A DNA stretch of 64,000 nucleotides from Sphingomonas lycopersici (GCF_026130605.1 NZ_JANFAU010000011.1:62001-126000); one strand, 5' to 3'. Counted from the first letter of the stretch, positions 31,287 through 40,736 are shown. A program made the numbers and translations. Notes: generated from the sequence alone by a model not told the origin.

Positions 31287-33506
31287 TCAGCTCCGGGCGT
31301 GAATCCCTATGTCGCCAGGCAGCATGCGGAAGAAGCTTACCGCGTGGAAGGCCGCCTGCGATCTCCTGACCCGCAATATGACTAGGCAATCCGTCGCGCC
31401 GGTCTGGATCTTGACGATCTTTGCGATATCGCGAGCATGCTCGTGCCAAAGTGCCTCATCGAAATAGGGATTGCGTTCTAGGGTGAGTGCGACCGCGAAG
31501 ATGCGGTCGCCAATTTCAACGAAGGCGAACATCGGGTCTTGGATCGCGCGGCCCATACCACCGTTCCAGCGTCTTGCCCGCTCCTCCATACCTTTCAGCG
31601 TTCCGGGGTGCTGGTTGAAGATCACCTCAACCATGTCAAACTTATGGCGGGTGTCGCTCGCGTAGAGTTCCGCCGCCAGCCGGCGCCAATACGGCGGCAG
31701 GTGCAGACCGGGCGTTTCGAATGTTCGGCGGTCTGACCTTGCCTGCTTGGTCCCACGCACCGGCGCATCGGCCCTGTGAAAGAAGACCCGCATGTCTTTA
31801 AGCTTGTCGCTGGCGATCAGGAAGCCGTTAGTGATATAAAGTGACAACAGATCCTGCTCGTCACCCATGAACACGAACTGGCGCTCGATCGTCGCGCGCC
31901 GCGTTAGATAGTGGAAGAACGCGACTTCGCTATCGAGATAGGTCGTGAGCATCCTCAGCTCGCCGATCGAGAAGATCGGCGACCAGGGATCGGCCGGCGC
32001 GATCAGCCCGATCTCCTCAAAATTGCGCCGTGTGCTGGTGATGGCCGCGAAATGCTCAATACAGACCCCGAAGCTGCTGATGATCGCCGGTTTAGAAAGG
32101 TCGATCGGGATCAGATTGCCGGCCGCGTCGTGCAGCAGCGCCTCCGCGCTCTTTCCGCGCCGGAGCAGCGTCTCGAGCCTTGCGGCCTGCTGGCCGGGCT
32201 CGACGTAGAGGCGTTTGAAGTTCTTGCGGAGTGAGCTTTCGCCACCGCGCCGCGCCGCGGAATTGACCTTCCCGGACTTGGCCTCGAACAGAAAGATGTG
32301 GTTGCCGAGCTTGGCGACGAGATCATTCTCGTACCCTTTGCCGGTATCGGGGTCGGTCCAGTGGACCGACCGGTGCAAGGTCGCGGACGGCAGCGCTTTC
32401 GCGACTAGCGCCGCGGTCGCGTCTTCTAGATAGCGCGTGCGCGCCGCCGAATATGCTTCACTTAGCTCTGTGTCGCCCTCGAACAGTCCTTCGATAATCG
32501 CGAACGGGAAGCTCACCAGCATAGCCGGAAATGGAAGAAACAGCGTGTCCTCCGACAGCCGGATGAACGGCCGCCGGCGGATGGGACTGTCAAGATAGAT
32601 GCTGCCGGTCTCGAGACTCGCCAACTCACCGAAGCCGATCGACGCCCGGAACAGCGCGCCGGTCACGCCGCCGCCAAACAGGGTCTCGAGTTCGGCGCGC
32701 GAGAAGGTGAAGGCCGGCGCCCACGCGAGTTCACTTAGCTGGAAGGCGGCCCATGCCCGGTATTGCGGGTCCGTCCGGCTGTGATCTGCAAAGCGCCAGG
32801 CCCGGCGGCACAACGTCGAGGTGCCAACAAGGCGTTCGAGTGCCGTTACGTCGACCTGGCCTGTATGGAAACCAGCCGGCACGCTCCGGAAGCTGTTGAG
32901 CTTGTCCGGGACCAGTTGCAGAAACAGGAAGAGCGCCCGCGCGACATCCGACAGGCGGTATCCAAGCCGGCTAAGCGATGCCTGATCCATATAGGCCAGC
33001 AGCGCTGGCACAATTTCCTGCGCGTCGTCGCTATTGAAGATGTTGCGGTAGAACAGCGTTTGGATACGCGCCTGTCGGCTGACCCGCTCGGAAGCACTAA
33101 GGTCTGATCTCGACGGGAATGCCGATCCGATATAGGCATGGATGTTGCGCTCGGCGAGCTCCCAGGCGCGCACCATGTTGCGGGGAGATGTCGGCACGTC
33201 GGGACCGCGCGGAAGCATAAGCGCAATCGTCTGCAGGAGTTCAGCGCCCGGTTGCTGCAATCCCTCGACACTGTCGCTGGTCGGATCCTTTGCCAACTGA
33301 AGGAAGAGGTGGAGTCCCGTCCGTGCCAGGAACGCCACCGGATCACGGCCCGACAACAGGGTGCGGAGTTCCGCACCCGTCTCGGTGAAGGTGCGCGCGG
33401 GATCGGGGTCTCTCGGCTCTGTTGCTACCTGCTCGCCAGGTCCGGAAAAGCCGAATCCAGGAATGGCATTCTCGATGGCGTCCAGAGTCCGCTTCTTCCT
33501 GTTCAA
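31287..33506 (-). CDS. 739-aa protein with PD-(D/E)XK-like nuclease signature
   Basis: A large cytoplasmic protein I do not recognise as a named family. The N-terminal 350 residues are helical with blocks such as ARALFLFLQLVPDKL and ELAWAPAFTFSRAELETLF. From about residue 361 the pattern of a PD-(D/E)XK nuclease is visible: Glu 361 in RYLEDATAALVAKAL, Asp 395 in GYENDLVAKLG and Glu 408-x-Lys 410 in IFLFEAKSGKV. The C-terminal 300 residues are mixed alpha/beta. The only NTG start is a TTG at 33506 with no ribosome site, so the true start is uncertain. It lies in the integrase-bearing island, oriented towards the integrase. A role in DNA restriction or phage defence is inference. Confidence 0.75.
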   Translation of the reverse strand: MNRKKRTLDAIENAIPGFGFSGPGEQVATEPRDPDPARTFTETGAELRTLLSGRDPVAFLARTGLHLFLQLAKDPTSDSVEGLQQPGAELLQTIALMLPRGPDVPTSPRNMVRAWELAERNIHAYIGSAFPSRSDLSASERVSRQARIQTLFYRNIFNSDDAQEIVPALLAYMDQASLSRLGYRLSDVARALFLFLQLVPDKLNSFRSVPAGFHTGQVDVTALERLVGTSTLCRRAWRFADHSRTDPQYRAWAAFQLSELAWAPAFTFSRAELETLFGGGVTGALFRASIGFGELASLETGSIYLDSPIRRRPFIRLSEDTLFLPFPAMLVSFPFAIIEGLFEGDTELSEAYSAARTRYLEDATAALVAKALPSATLHRSVHWTDPDTGKGYENDLVAKLGNHIFLFEAKSGKVNSAARRGGESSLRKNFKRLYVEPGQQAARLETLLRRGKSAEALLHDAAGNLIPIDLSKPAIISSFGVCIEHFAAITSTRRNFEEIGLIAPADPWSPIFSIGELRMLTTYLDSEVAFFHYLTRRATIERQFVFMGDEQDLLSLYITNGFLIASDKLKDMRVFFHRADAPVRGTKQARSDRRTFETPGLHLPPYWRRLAAELYASDTRHKFDMVEVIFNQHPGTLKGMEERARRWNGGMGRAIQDPMFAFVEIGDRIFAVALTLERNPYFDEALWHEHARDIAKIVKIQTGATDCLVILRVRRSQAAFHAVSFFRMLPGDIGIHARS

Positions 33507-33703
33507 CGGAGGTTCTTTCGTGGTTCGCCCATTTTTGATTCTAGCTGATCAGGACGTCCACGGCGCGGTTTTAATGTAGGAGACCGCACTAGGAGGGCGC
33601 AGGTCCTCATTGGTGGGCGCATGAAGCACAGATTCCGACCATGACACTATGACAACCCATCGTCCGCAAATACCATGGTAAGTTTACATCTCGTAATATC
33701 AGC

Positions 33704-34372
33704 TCAAGCCTCCATAGGCTCCGCTGTCTGCAACCCATCAAATAGGATATCAATGAGTCCTAGGTGACGAATGATCTTTTGAACCGCTTCGAATTCAGCC
33801 TTTGGATCAATGCCAATCGTAATTTTTCCGGCAGCACTGCTGTGTGCAGTCTCTCCGCGCTGATGCCCAAAGTTATCGATTTCGGCGACCGCAAGCGGAT
33901 CAATGTCAGATGGAGCTATTCCAAGTGGAATCAACATTGCCATCAACTGACGCTCGCGAATCCCATGATTGTCCATCCGTACGTATTTGACATAAGTGTC
34001 GATTGCGTTTTTTAGGCGATTTTCTATCTGAATTTTATCTGGCCAAGATTTTTCTTGATTTTGTCCCGGCGCCATCAGGGTGTCCGGCGGAGTGGACAGA
34101 TGGTGGCCACAAAATCCCAGCAAGCTGAGGGTTGTTAGGGAGACCCGCCGCTGCGTCCGCCAAGCAACAGCGGCAGCGTTTGCGATCTCTAATGACCGCT
34201 CCTCTAAATAAGCTTCAACTTCGGCATGTGCCATCACGCGAAATGATAAGGCTCGAACCGTCGTGCGAGCCACATCGTGGTATACGCCCAATTCAGAAAA
34301 CCGTGAGGGCAGCAGGCAACGTCGAAGCTCCTTCACTCGCGCCTGGAGAGATTCGTATCGGCTGGACGCCAT
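33704..34372 (-). CDS. HEPN-domain protein (RiboL-PSP-HEPN-like)
   Basis: A 222-residue all-helical protein from ATG 34372 (240 from ATG 34426). The N-terminal half (SFRVMAHAEVEAYLEERSLE) resembles the RiboL-PSP-HEPN family. The RNase motif R-x4-6-H is present as HQRGETAHSS near the C-terminus (Arg 172 and His 177 in the short numbering). HEPN proteins with this motif are metal-independent RNases in toxin-antitoxin and abortive-infection systems. The start lies only 7 bp after, or inside, the DUF262 gene on the same strand, so the two are translationally coupled. Toxicity is inference. Confidence 0.72.
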   Translation of the reverse strand: MASSRYESLQARVKELRRCLLPSRFSELGVYHDVARTTVRALSFRVMAHAEVEAYLEERSLEIANAAAVAWRTQRRVSLTTLSLLGFCGHHLSTPPDTLMAPGQNQEKSWPDKIQIENRLKNAIDTYVKYVRMDNHGIRERQLMAMLIPLGIAPSDIDPLAVAEIDNFGHQRGETAHSSAAGKITIGIDPKAEFEAVQKIIRHLGLIDILFDGLQTAEPMEA

Positions 34373-34379
34373 GCGACTA

Positions 34380-35579
34380 TCAGAAGCCGTCGAAGGTGAT
34401 TTGGCGCTCTCCAGTGGCCGGATCATCCAACAGCGCGGGAATAGTAAAATTTAATCCGATCGCTGCCCGAAGTGAGTTCCCCCAGATTGCAAGGCGGTCG
34501 TGCGTGTGCGGGACACCCGCTGTATCGCTTTCTACTGCTTCACCGAACACGTCATCCTGCATCACTAAACCATAAGCATCTCGAACTGCCTGCGGCTGCT
34601 GCGACATCTCGGTGCGAATAGCAGGATTGCTGGCGTAAAATATCAGCGCGTCAAAAATTGCTCGATTAAACGACCTTGAACCGGTTTTCCGCGCGAGACC
34701 ATCGGATCCGAAGATGTCAATTAAAGTAGCGACGCCGTTCTCAAACTCATTAACCTGCGCCAACACGGATTGCTGCCGTTGAATCCAGTCATTATTAAAT
34801 CTCTCACAAGAATTATCAAGAAAGCGTTTCATTCTTCCCTGATAAGTCGAGAGATAGTTCTGGAAACTGAGGAACCGAACTAGAAGCTCTACATCGCGCA
34901 TTCGAGGATCAGGGGAGTTTCGAGACAAGATGGTTCGCAACGCCTGGGAAGCCGATGCGGCTGTGTCGACATAATCGGAGAATGGCCCCGGGATAGCTGC
35001 CTGCCGCAGTTCTTGCGGCGAGAGCTTTAGGCTGCCGGTGTTTAACCTAAGGAATACGATGTGGAGAAAGTCCAGGTCTGGCCAGTTACGAATAACAACC
35101 GTACGAATTGTATGGTTAGAAAATGCGTTTAATTCATCACGAAGCGTCAAATCTGATTCGAAGTTTGAGTATCGCTTGCCGGATAAGTCCGTACGAATTT
35201 CTAACCCAGCAAGGCGAAACGCGTTCCCATGTCCGTTGAATTTCCCTGTGAACTGCATTAGTGAAAGCAAGCGTTGCTTACCGTCGAGAACGATGTATCT
35301 CCCGCGTTCACCTTGCCTTTCCGCAAGCACGATCTGCGGGATCGGAAGGCCTAGGATGACCGATTCAACGAACTTGCCCTTCGCTCGACCACTCCAAGCG
35401 TCGCGTCGTTGAAATGCTGGGTTCATCTCGATGTTATGGCGTTCAAGCTGATTAACTATCGTCTCCACGGTCCAGTCGGAGGCGAACAATACCGCTTGAG
35501 AGAATCGATCCATCTCCGCAGCAGTCGGCGGCGCGTCGATCTCGTCAGTGAAATCTGGGCCTTCGGGCTCTTCCGACAT
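34380..35579 (-). CDS. DUF262 domain protein (ParB/Srx-like fold)
   Basis: A 399-residue protein with an N-terminal DUF262 domain: WTVETIVNQLERHNIEMNP, AFQRRDAWSGRAKGKFVESV, LGLPIPQIVL, and YIVLDGKQRLLSL with the DGKQR motif at residues 99-103. DGQQR-like motifs in DUF262/GmrS bind nucleotides and act in phage-restriction proteins such as GmrSD, where a C-terminal DUF1524 HNH domain does the cutting; here no HNH motif is visible in the C-terminal half. AGGA lies 8 bases before the ATG. It pairs with the overlapping HEPN gene. Codon use is AT-richer than in the flanks. Confidence 0.85.
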   Translation of the reverse strand: MSEEPEGPDFTDEIDAPPTAAEMDRFSQAVLFASDWTVETIVNQLERHNIEMNPAFQRRDAWSGRAKGKFVESVILGLPIPQIVLAERQGERGRYIVLDGKQRLLSLMQFTGKFNGHGNAFRLAGLEIRTDLSGKRYSNFESDLTLRDELNAFSNHTIRTVVIRNWPDLDFLHIVFLRLNTGSLKLSPQELRQAAIPGPFSDYVDTAASASQALRTILSRNSPDPRMRDVELLVRFLSFQNYLSTYQGRMKRFLDNSCERFNNDWIQRQQSVLAQVNEFENGVATLIDIFGSDGLARKTGSRSFNRAIFDALIFYASNPAIRTEMSQQPQAVRDAYGLVMQDDVFGEAVESDTAGVPHTHDRLAIWGNSLRAAIGLNFTIPALLDDPATGERQITFDGF

Positions 35580-36071
35580 ATAGCATTCCTAAGGTTGGGT
35601 CGTCGGTTTGCCTCGTTCAGTCCGATGTGTCCACCCACGAGGGTTGATGCCGCGTGCATAGAGGGAACTAGGATAGTCATCGTGCTTTTTTCAACGAATC
35701 CGAGCGCTTGTGCTCTGCACTCAATCGCAGGCTGAACGACTACTTTCGAAAGCTTGCCTCCAGAAACAGATTTGCCCGCTCGCGGCCGGGCTTTCGCATC
35801 TTGGGCGTTGCGACCGACTAAAGCTAAACGTCCGCTCCTCGCAAGAGCTGTCGTTCACCGCGATCACAGCAAACGGCGGGAAAGTCCCAGACCCGGCCTT
35901 TCGGCCCTACCGACGAGACCCCTTCGGCGAACGGCAGGTTCCGGGATCCGAAATCCGCACATTGAACGGCGGGGATTGGGGCGCGAACCTGCCCGGCTGG
36001 GGTCGCCTCAATTGTCGCAATCGTGCCCCAGATTCGACGTTAGGCTTCCTTCAGCTTCATTGTCTGTGCTC
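35580..36071. other. Intergenic stretch at the island edge
   Basis: A 492-bp stretch without a supported gene. The second half, from about 35860, is GC-rich and contains fragments such as GCGAACGGCAGGTTCCGGG that recur in the 50.7-51.1 kb gap, as in worn-out repeats. Composition shifts here from the AT-richer cargo to the GC-rich flank, so this could be the right edge of the island. I found no copy of the tRNA 3' end here. Confidence 0.5.
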
Positions 36072-36473
36072 CTATTCCGAAATGTTCGATTGGCCAGCAC
36101 GAGCTTTGAGGACGGTGTCGTTGCGTTGCGCGGTTCGCCAGCGCGCAAGCGCGTCGAGGATCGGGCGCAGGCCATAGGCAGGTTCCGCCAACGCGTAGAC
36201 CTGGCTGGCACAACGCGGCAGACGGCGCCGTTCGACGAGGCCGGTATTTTCCAGCGCACGGAGCCGGTCGGTCAGTACGTTCGCGCTCACCCGCGGAATA
36301 GCCGTGCGCAGATCGGAGAAGCGGCGCTCATGCTCGTTGAGGCAAAGCAGTATATCCAATACCCAGCGGCCTTCGATCCAGTCGAGCGGATCGCCATCGG
36401 GCGGCGGATGAGCACGCGCTGCCGCAGGGCGGGAGGAGGCTGGGAAGGCCGTCAACTCTCGGTCTCCCGCCAC
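36072..36473 (-). CDS. HxlR family transcriptional regulator
   Basis: A 133-residue winged-helix regulator of the HxlR type. The DNA-binding region is GDPLDWIEGRWVLDILLCLN, then RRFSDLRTAIPRVSANVLTDRLRALENTGLVERR, the family's usual block (visible in pieces from about residue 31 to 80). The start codon is GTG 36473 with a weak site. It lies 38 bp after the RND pump gene on the same strand, so it is probably co-transcribed with the efflux operon. What it senses is unknown. Confidence 0.85.
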   Translation of the reverse strand: MAGDRELTAFPASSRPAAARAHPPPDGDPLDWIEGRWVLDILLCLNEHERRFSDLRTAIPRVSANVLTDRLRALENTGLVERRRLPRCASQVYALAEPAYGLRPILDALARWRTAQRNDTVLKARAGQSNISE

Positions 36474-36510
36474 CGTGCGTCAGCGGCTGCACACGAATAC
36501 CAAAGCGCCA

Positions 36511-39500
36511 TCATGCCGCCGGCGTCGCCACAGCGGGCTCGCCCTGCACCCCGGGCTTGATCCGATACCAGAGCGAATAGAGCGCGGGCAGGAAGACAAG
36601 GGTCAGGATCGTTCCGACCAGCGTGCCGCCGATCAGCGTGAACGCCATTGCGCCCCAGAACACCGAATGAGTGAGCGGGACGAAGGCGAGGACGGCAGCC
36701 AACGCCGTCAGGATCACGGGTCGGAATCGCTGCACTGTCGCCTCGACGACCGCGTCGAACGGCGTCCGGCCATGCTCCTCATTCTCATGGATCTGGCCGA
36801 TCAGGATCAGCGTGTTTCGCATAAGGATGCCGGCCAGCGAGATCAGCCCCAAGATGGCGTTGAACCCGAAGGGCTGGCCGGTCAGCAGCAGCGTCGGCAC
36901 CACGCCGATCAACCCCAGCGGTGCGGTCAGCAGCACGATCGTCATCGCCGAGAAGCTGCGAACCTGAAGGATGATGACGATCATCATCAGCAGGATCATG
37001 ATCGGGAAGATCGGGGCCAGCGCGGCATTGGCCTTCCCCGCCTCCTCGATCGAGCCGCCCATGTCGATATGGTAGCCGGAGGGGAGCGTATCGATCACCG
37101 GCTGGAGCTTCTTGAGCATGGCGATCGAGACGTCGGGCGGTTGCAGGCCGTTGGCGATGTCGCCGCGCACGGTGATCGTCGGTACCCGGTCCCGGCGGAG
37201 CAGGATCGGATCTTCCATGCGCAGTTCGAGCTTGCCGATCTGGCTGATCGGCACGCGCTGGCCGTTCGTCGCGGTCAACGTGAAGTCGCTGACACGCGCC
37301 GGATCCAACCGCGTCTCCCCGGCGGAGCGCGCAACCACCTCGACCGTGCGGATATCCTCGCGAGCCTGCGAGACGGTCACGCCCGATAGCAGGAACTGCA
37401 ACTGCTCGCCGACATCGCCCGAGGTGAGGCCCATGGCGCGCAGCCGATCCTGATCGAGCACGAAGTGCAGCGTCGGCACGCGCTCGCCCCAGTCGGTGTT
37501 GACGGTGCGCATCATGGGGTCGTTGGTCATGATCGTGCGGATCTGCTCGGCGATGGCGCGCAGCTTAGCGACATCGGGGCCGCTGACGCGAAACGCCACC
37601 GGGAAGGGCGAAGGGGGCCCGAAGACGAGCTGAGTCACGCGCACCCGCGCCGCAGGGGCGAGGCCGTCGGCGACCGCATGCCGCAAGCGCTCCTTCAACG
37701 CCTCGCGCGCCTCCTCGTCCGGTGTGCGCACAATGATCTTGGCGAAGGAGGGATCGGGCAACTCGGGCGAGAGCGACATGAAGAAACGCGGCGCGCCCTG
37801 GCCGACATAGGCGGTGATGATCTTGGCCTCGGGCTGCTTGCGCAGCCACGCCTCGACCGCCTCGCTCGCGGCGCTGGTCTGCTCGATCGAGGTGCCCTTG
37901 GGCATCTGGATTTCGACCAGCACCTCGGGCCGGTCGGAGGTGGGGAAGAACTGCTTCTTCACCAACACCATCCCCGCACCGGCGATGAGGAACGCCGCCA
38001 GCGTTGCGATCGTCACCACTCGGTTGCGCTTCACCGCCCAGCGGATCAACTGGCGCACCTTCTGATAGCGCGGCGTTTCGTAGATGGCGTCATGGCCGCC
38101 TTCGACCGGCTTGATCGCCGGCAGCAGCTTGACGCCCATATATGGCGTGAACGCCACCGCGACGACCCAGGAGGCGAGCAGGGCGAAGCCGACGACCCAG
38201 AAGATGTTGCCGGCATATTCTCCCGCCGTGGACTTTGCGAAGCCCACGGGCATGAGGCCGATCACCGTCACCAGCGTGCCGGCAAGCATTGGCGCGGCGG
38301 TATGGCTCCAGGCATAGGCTGATGCCTTGATGCGGTCGAACCCCTCTTCCATCTTCACGACCATCATCTCGATCGCGATGATCGCGTCGTCGACCAGCAG
38401 CCCGAGCGCAAGAACCAGCGAGCCGAGCGTGATGCGGTCCAGCACCCTGCCGGTCGCCCACATGATGATCAGCACGATCGCGAGCGTCAGCGGCACCGCC
38501 CCCGCGACGACGATGCCGACCCGCCAGCCGAGCGCGACGAGGCTGACGATCATCACGATCGCCAGCGCCTCGAGGAAGGTGCGCATGAACTGATCGACCG
38601 CCGCCGAGATGTTCTCCGACTGGTCGGTCACGGAAGCGAGGACCATTCCGAGCGGCAGCTCCGACGAGATGGCCTGGATTTCGGCCTTCAACGATTTGCC
38701 GAGCTCAAGCCCGTTCCAGCCTTCGCGCATGACGACGCCGAGCAGCAGCGTCGGTTCCCCCTGGTTGCGGATCAGGAAGGTCGCCGGGTCCTCATAGCCG
38801 CGCCGGACCTCGGCGATGTCCGCCAGGCGCAGGGTCCTGCCATTGGCGACGATCGGCAGATCGCGGATCTTTTCGAGATCGTCGAACGCGCCGTCGAGCC
38901 GGACCTGCACCTGCGGCCCGTTCGCCTCGATCGCCCCCGCCGGGGTGACCAGGTTCTGTTGGGCCAGTGCCGAGAAGATCGCGCGCGGCGCGATCCCCAG
39001 CGTCGTCAGCCGATCCTGCGCGAACTCGACATAGATGCGTTCCGGCCGCTCGCCGACGATGTTGATCTTCTTGACGCCCGGCACATGCAGCAGCCGCTGG
39101 CGCAGCGTCTCCGCCTGCCGGGCAAGGTCACGCTGCGGCTCGCCCTTCGCCTTCAAGGCATAGAGCGCGAACGTCACGTCGCCATATTCGTCGTTGACGA
39201 ACGGACCGGCGACCCCTTGGGGCAGGCTGGACGCCTGGTCCTGCAACTTCTTGCGCGCCTGGTAGAATTGCTCCTGGACCTCAGACGGCGGCGTCTGGTC
39301 GCGCAGGACCAGCGTGGTGAAGGCAAGGCCGGGGCGCGTGAACGTCTCCGCGCGGTCGTACCAGCGCAGTTCCTGCAGCCGTTTCTCGAGCGGTTCGGCA
39401 ACCTGGTCCTGCATTTCTTGCGCGGTGGCACCGGGCCATGCTGTGACCACGGTCATTTGCTTGATGGTGAAGCTCGGATCCTCGGCGCGGCCGAGGCTCA

Positions 39501-39618
39501 GGAAAGCCACGATGCCGGCAGCGGAGATGGCGATGATGAAGAACAATGTGACTGCCCGTTCGCGCACCGCGAGGGCGGACAGGTTGAACCTGCCCTTGGG
39601 TTCGGACGCCTCGCTCAA
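36511..39618 (-). CDS. RND efflux permease (AcrB/MdtB-like family)
   Basis: A 1035-residue inner-membrane antiporter that pumps drugs or metabolites out with protons. The N-terminus is cytoplasmic, then a helix, a large periplasmic loop (ATAQEMQDQVAEPLEKRLQE), and a first cluster of helices. The proton-relay Asp pair is in LALGLLVDDAIIAIEMMVVK. A second large loop (about 560-870) and C-terminal helices follow. The start overlaps the adaptor stop by 4 bases (ATGA). It lies 1 kb from a TetR gene with matching operators. The substrate is not readable. Confidence 0.94.
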   Translation of the reverse strand: MSEASEPKGRFNLSALAVRERAVTLFFIIAISAAGIVAFLSLGRAEDPSFTIKQMTVVTAWPGATAQEMQDQVAEPLEKRLQELRWYDRAETFTRPGLAFTTLVLRDQTPPSEVQEQFYQARKKLQDQASSLPQGVAGPFVNDEYGDVTFALYALKAKGEPQRDLARQAETLRQRLLHVPGVKKINIVGERPERIYVEFAQDRLTTLGIAPRAIFSALAQQNLVTPAGAIEANGPQVQVRLDGAFDDLEKIRDLPIVANGRTLRLADIAEVRRGYEDPATFLIRNQGEPTLLLGVVMREGWNGLELGKSLKAEIQAISSELPLGMVLASVTDQSENISAAVDQFMRTFLEALAIVMIVSLVALGWRVGIVVAGAVPLTLAIVLIIMWATGRVLDRITLGSLVLALGLLVDDAIIAIEMMVVKMEEGFDRIKASAYAWSHTAAPMLAGTLVTVIGLMPVGFAKSTAGEYAGNIFWVVGFALLASWVVAVAFTPYMGVKLLPAIKPVEGGHDAIYETPRYQKVRQLIRWAVKRNRVVTIATLAAFLIAGAGMVLVKKQFFPTSDRPEVLVEIQMPKGTSIEQTSAASEAVEAWLRKQPEAKIITAYVGQGAPRFFMSLSPELPDPSFAKIIVRTPDEEAREALKERLRHAVADGLAPAARVRVTQLVFGPPSPFPVAFRVSGPDVAKLRAIAEQIRTIMTNDPMMRTVNTDWGERVPTLHFVLDQDRLRAMGLTSGDVGEQLQFLLSGVTVSQAREDIRTVEVVARSAGETRLDPARVSDFTLTATNGQRVPISQIGKLELRMEDPILLRRDRVPTITVRGDIANGLQPPDVSIAMLKKLQPVIDTLPSGYHIDMGGSIEEAGKANAALAPIFPIMILLMMIVIILQVRSFSAMTIVLLTAPLGLIGVVPTLLLTGQPFGFNAILGLISLAGILMRNTLILIGQIHENEEHGRTPFDAVVEATVQRFRPVILTALAAVLAFVPLTHSVFWGAMAFTLIGGTLVGTILTLVFLPALYSLWYRIKPGVQGEPAVATPAA

Positions 39619-40697
39619 CGGACCGTTCCTGACGCGATGCGGACCGTCTGGCCCTGGTGGAGCATGTGTGCGCCCAGTGCGACCAGACGCTCGCCGGGAC
39701 GCAGACCCGCCGATACCGTCGCATTCTCCTCGCCGACCGCGGCGAGTCGTACCGGGCGCCAGCTGACTTTGGGACTATTGCCGCCGGTCACAACCCAGAC
39801 TCCCGGTCCCTGCCCGCGATCGTAGATCGCGGCGAGCGGAACCGTGGTCGCCGCCCTTTGGCCGGGAGAGGCGAGTTGGACGGTTATCGTCGATCCCAGC
39901 GGCGCGGCGGCAGGAGCACCAGCAAGAACGAACCGCGCTTCGAAGGTCCGCGTCGCCAGATCGGCGGCGTCGCTCAGTTGCCGCAATCGCGCTTGCCCAT
40001 TGAGCCCGCTGTAAGTCCGTGCCTCCGCTTCCGTGCCCAGTGCAGGGCGAAGCGTCTCGGGCAGTGCAACGATGGCTTCGCGCGGACCGGAGCGCGCGAG
40101 GCGGACGACGGTCTGGCCGGCCGCGACCACTTGCCCCGGCTCGGCCAGCGTCTCGGCGACCACGCCGTCGGCGTCGGCAACCAGCAACGTATAGCCGGTA
40201 TCGTTGCGGCTGACCCGTGCCTGGGCCTCGGCGGCGGAGAGCTGCGCGCGCGCCGAGAGCGCTGCGGCCTTGGCCTGGTCGTAGGCGGAGGCGGAGACCG
40301 CACCCGCAGACACCAGATCGCGGTAGCGCTGTTCATCGGCGCCGGCCTGAACCGCGCGGGCGCGCGCGGCCGCGACCGTGCCGGCCGCCGCCTGCGCCGC
40401 AAGCGCATAGTCGGCCGCATCGATGCGCATCAGCGGCTGGCCGCGGCGGACGGTCTGACCGGCCTCGACCAGCCGCGCCACCACCTTGCCGCCGACACGG
40501 AAGCCGAGATCGCTCTGCACGCGGGCGCCGACGATGCCGGTGAATTCGCGGGCGCCTCCTTCAGCGGCACCGGCAGAGGCGATTCGCACCAGCGGCGGCG
40601 CGGTGCGCGGGTCGGCGTCCGTTTGCCCACATCCGGCCAGCGCGCCGGCTGTCAGCCCAAGAATCCCGATCATTCGGGCGCAAGACGATGTCGACAC
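39615..40697 (-). CDS. RND efflux periplasmic adaptor (membrane fusion protein)
   Basis: A 360-residue lipoprotein adaptor that joins the RND pump to its outer-membrane partner. The signal ends LTAGALAGC, with the lipidated Cys near residue 22. A barrel-sandwich/lipoyl domain follows (VGGKVVARLVEAGQTVRRGQ), then a helical hairpin, the second lipoyl half and a beta-barrel domain near GSTITVQLASPGQ. The start is GTG 40697; GGAGG lies 7 bases upstream. A TetR-type operator overlaps its promoter at 40737. Confidence 0.93.
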   Translation of the reverse strand: MSTSSCARMIGILGLTAGALAGCGQTDADPRTAPPLVRIASAGAAEGGAREFTGIVGARVQSDLGFRVGGKVVARLVEAGQTVRRGQPLMRIDAADYALAAQAAAGTVAAARARAVQAGADEQRYRDLVSAGAVSASAYDQAKAAALSARAQLSAAEAQARVSRNDTGYTLLVADADGVVAETLAEPGQVVAAGQTVVRLARSGPREAIVALPETLRPALGTEAEARTYSGLNGQARLRQLSDAADLATRTFEARFVLAGAPAAAPLGSTITVQLASPGQRAATTVPLAAIYDRGQGPGVWVVTGGNSPKVSWRPVRLAAVGEENATVSAGLRPGERLVALGAHMLHQGQTVRIASGTVR

Positions 40698-40736
40698 GCA
40701 GGTTCCTCCTGTTCAGTCGGAACCAGATGTCATCGA

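Noticed and set aside
31113..31385. A 90-residue plus-strand ORF after the integrase
   Set aside because: It overlaps the 3' end of the 739-residue gene by 99 bp, has no clear ribosome site and no recognisable motif. A real but unknown small gene cannot be fully excluded.
35580..36071. A right-hand attachment site matching the tRNA-Thr 3' end
   Set aside because: Searched by eye here and in the gaps at 44.8, 45.9, 48.0 and 50.7 kb; no copy of GTTCGAGTCCTGTAAGCGGC was seen.
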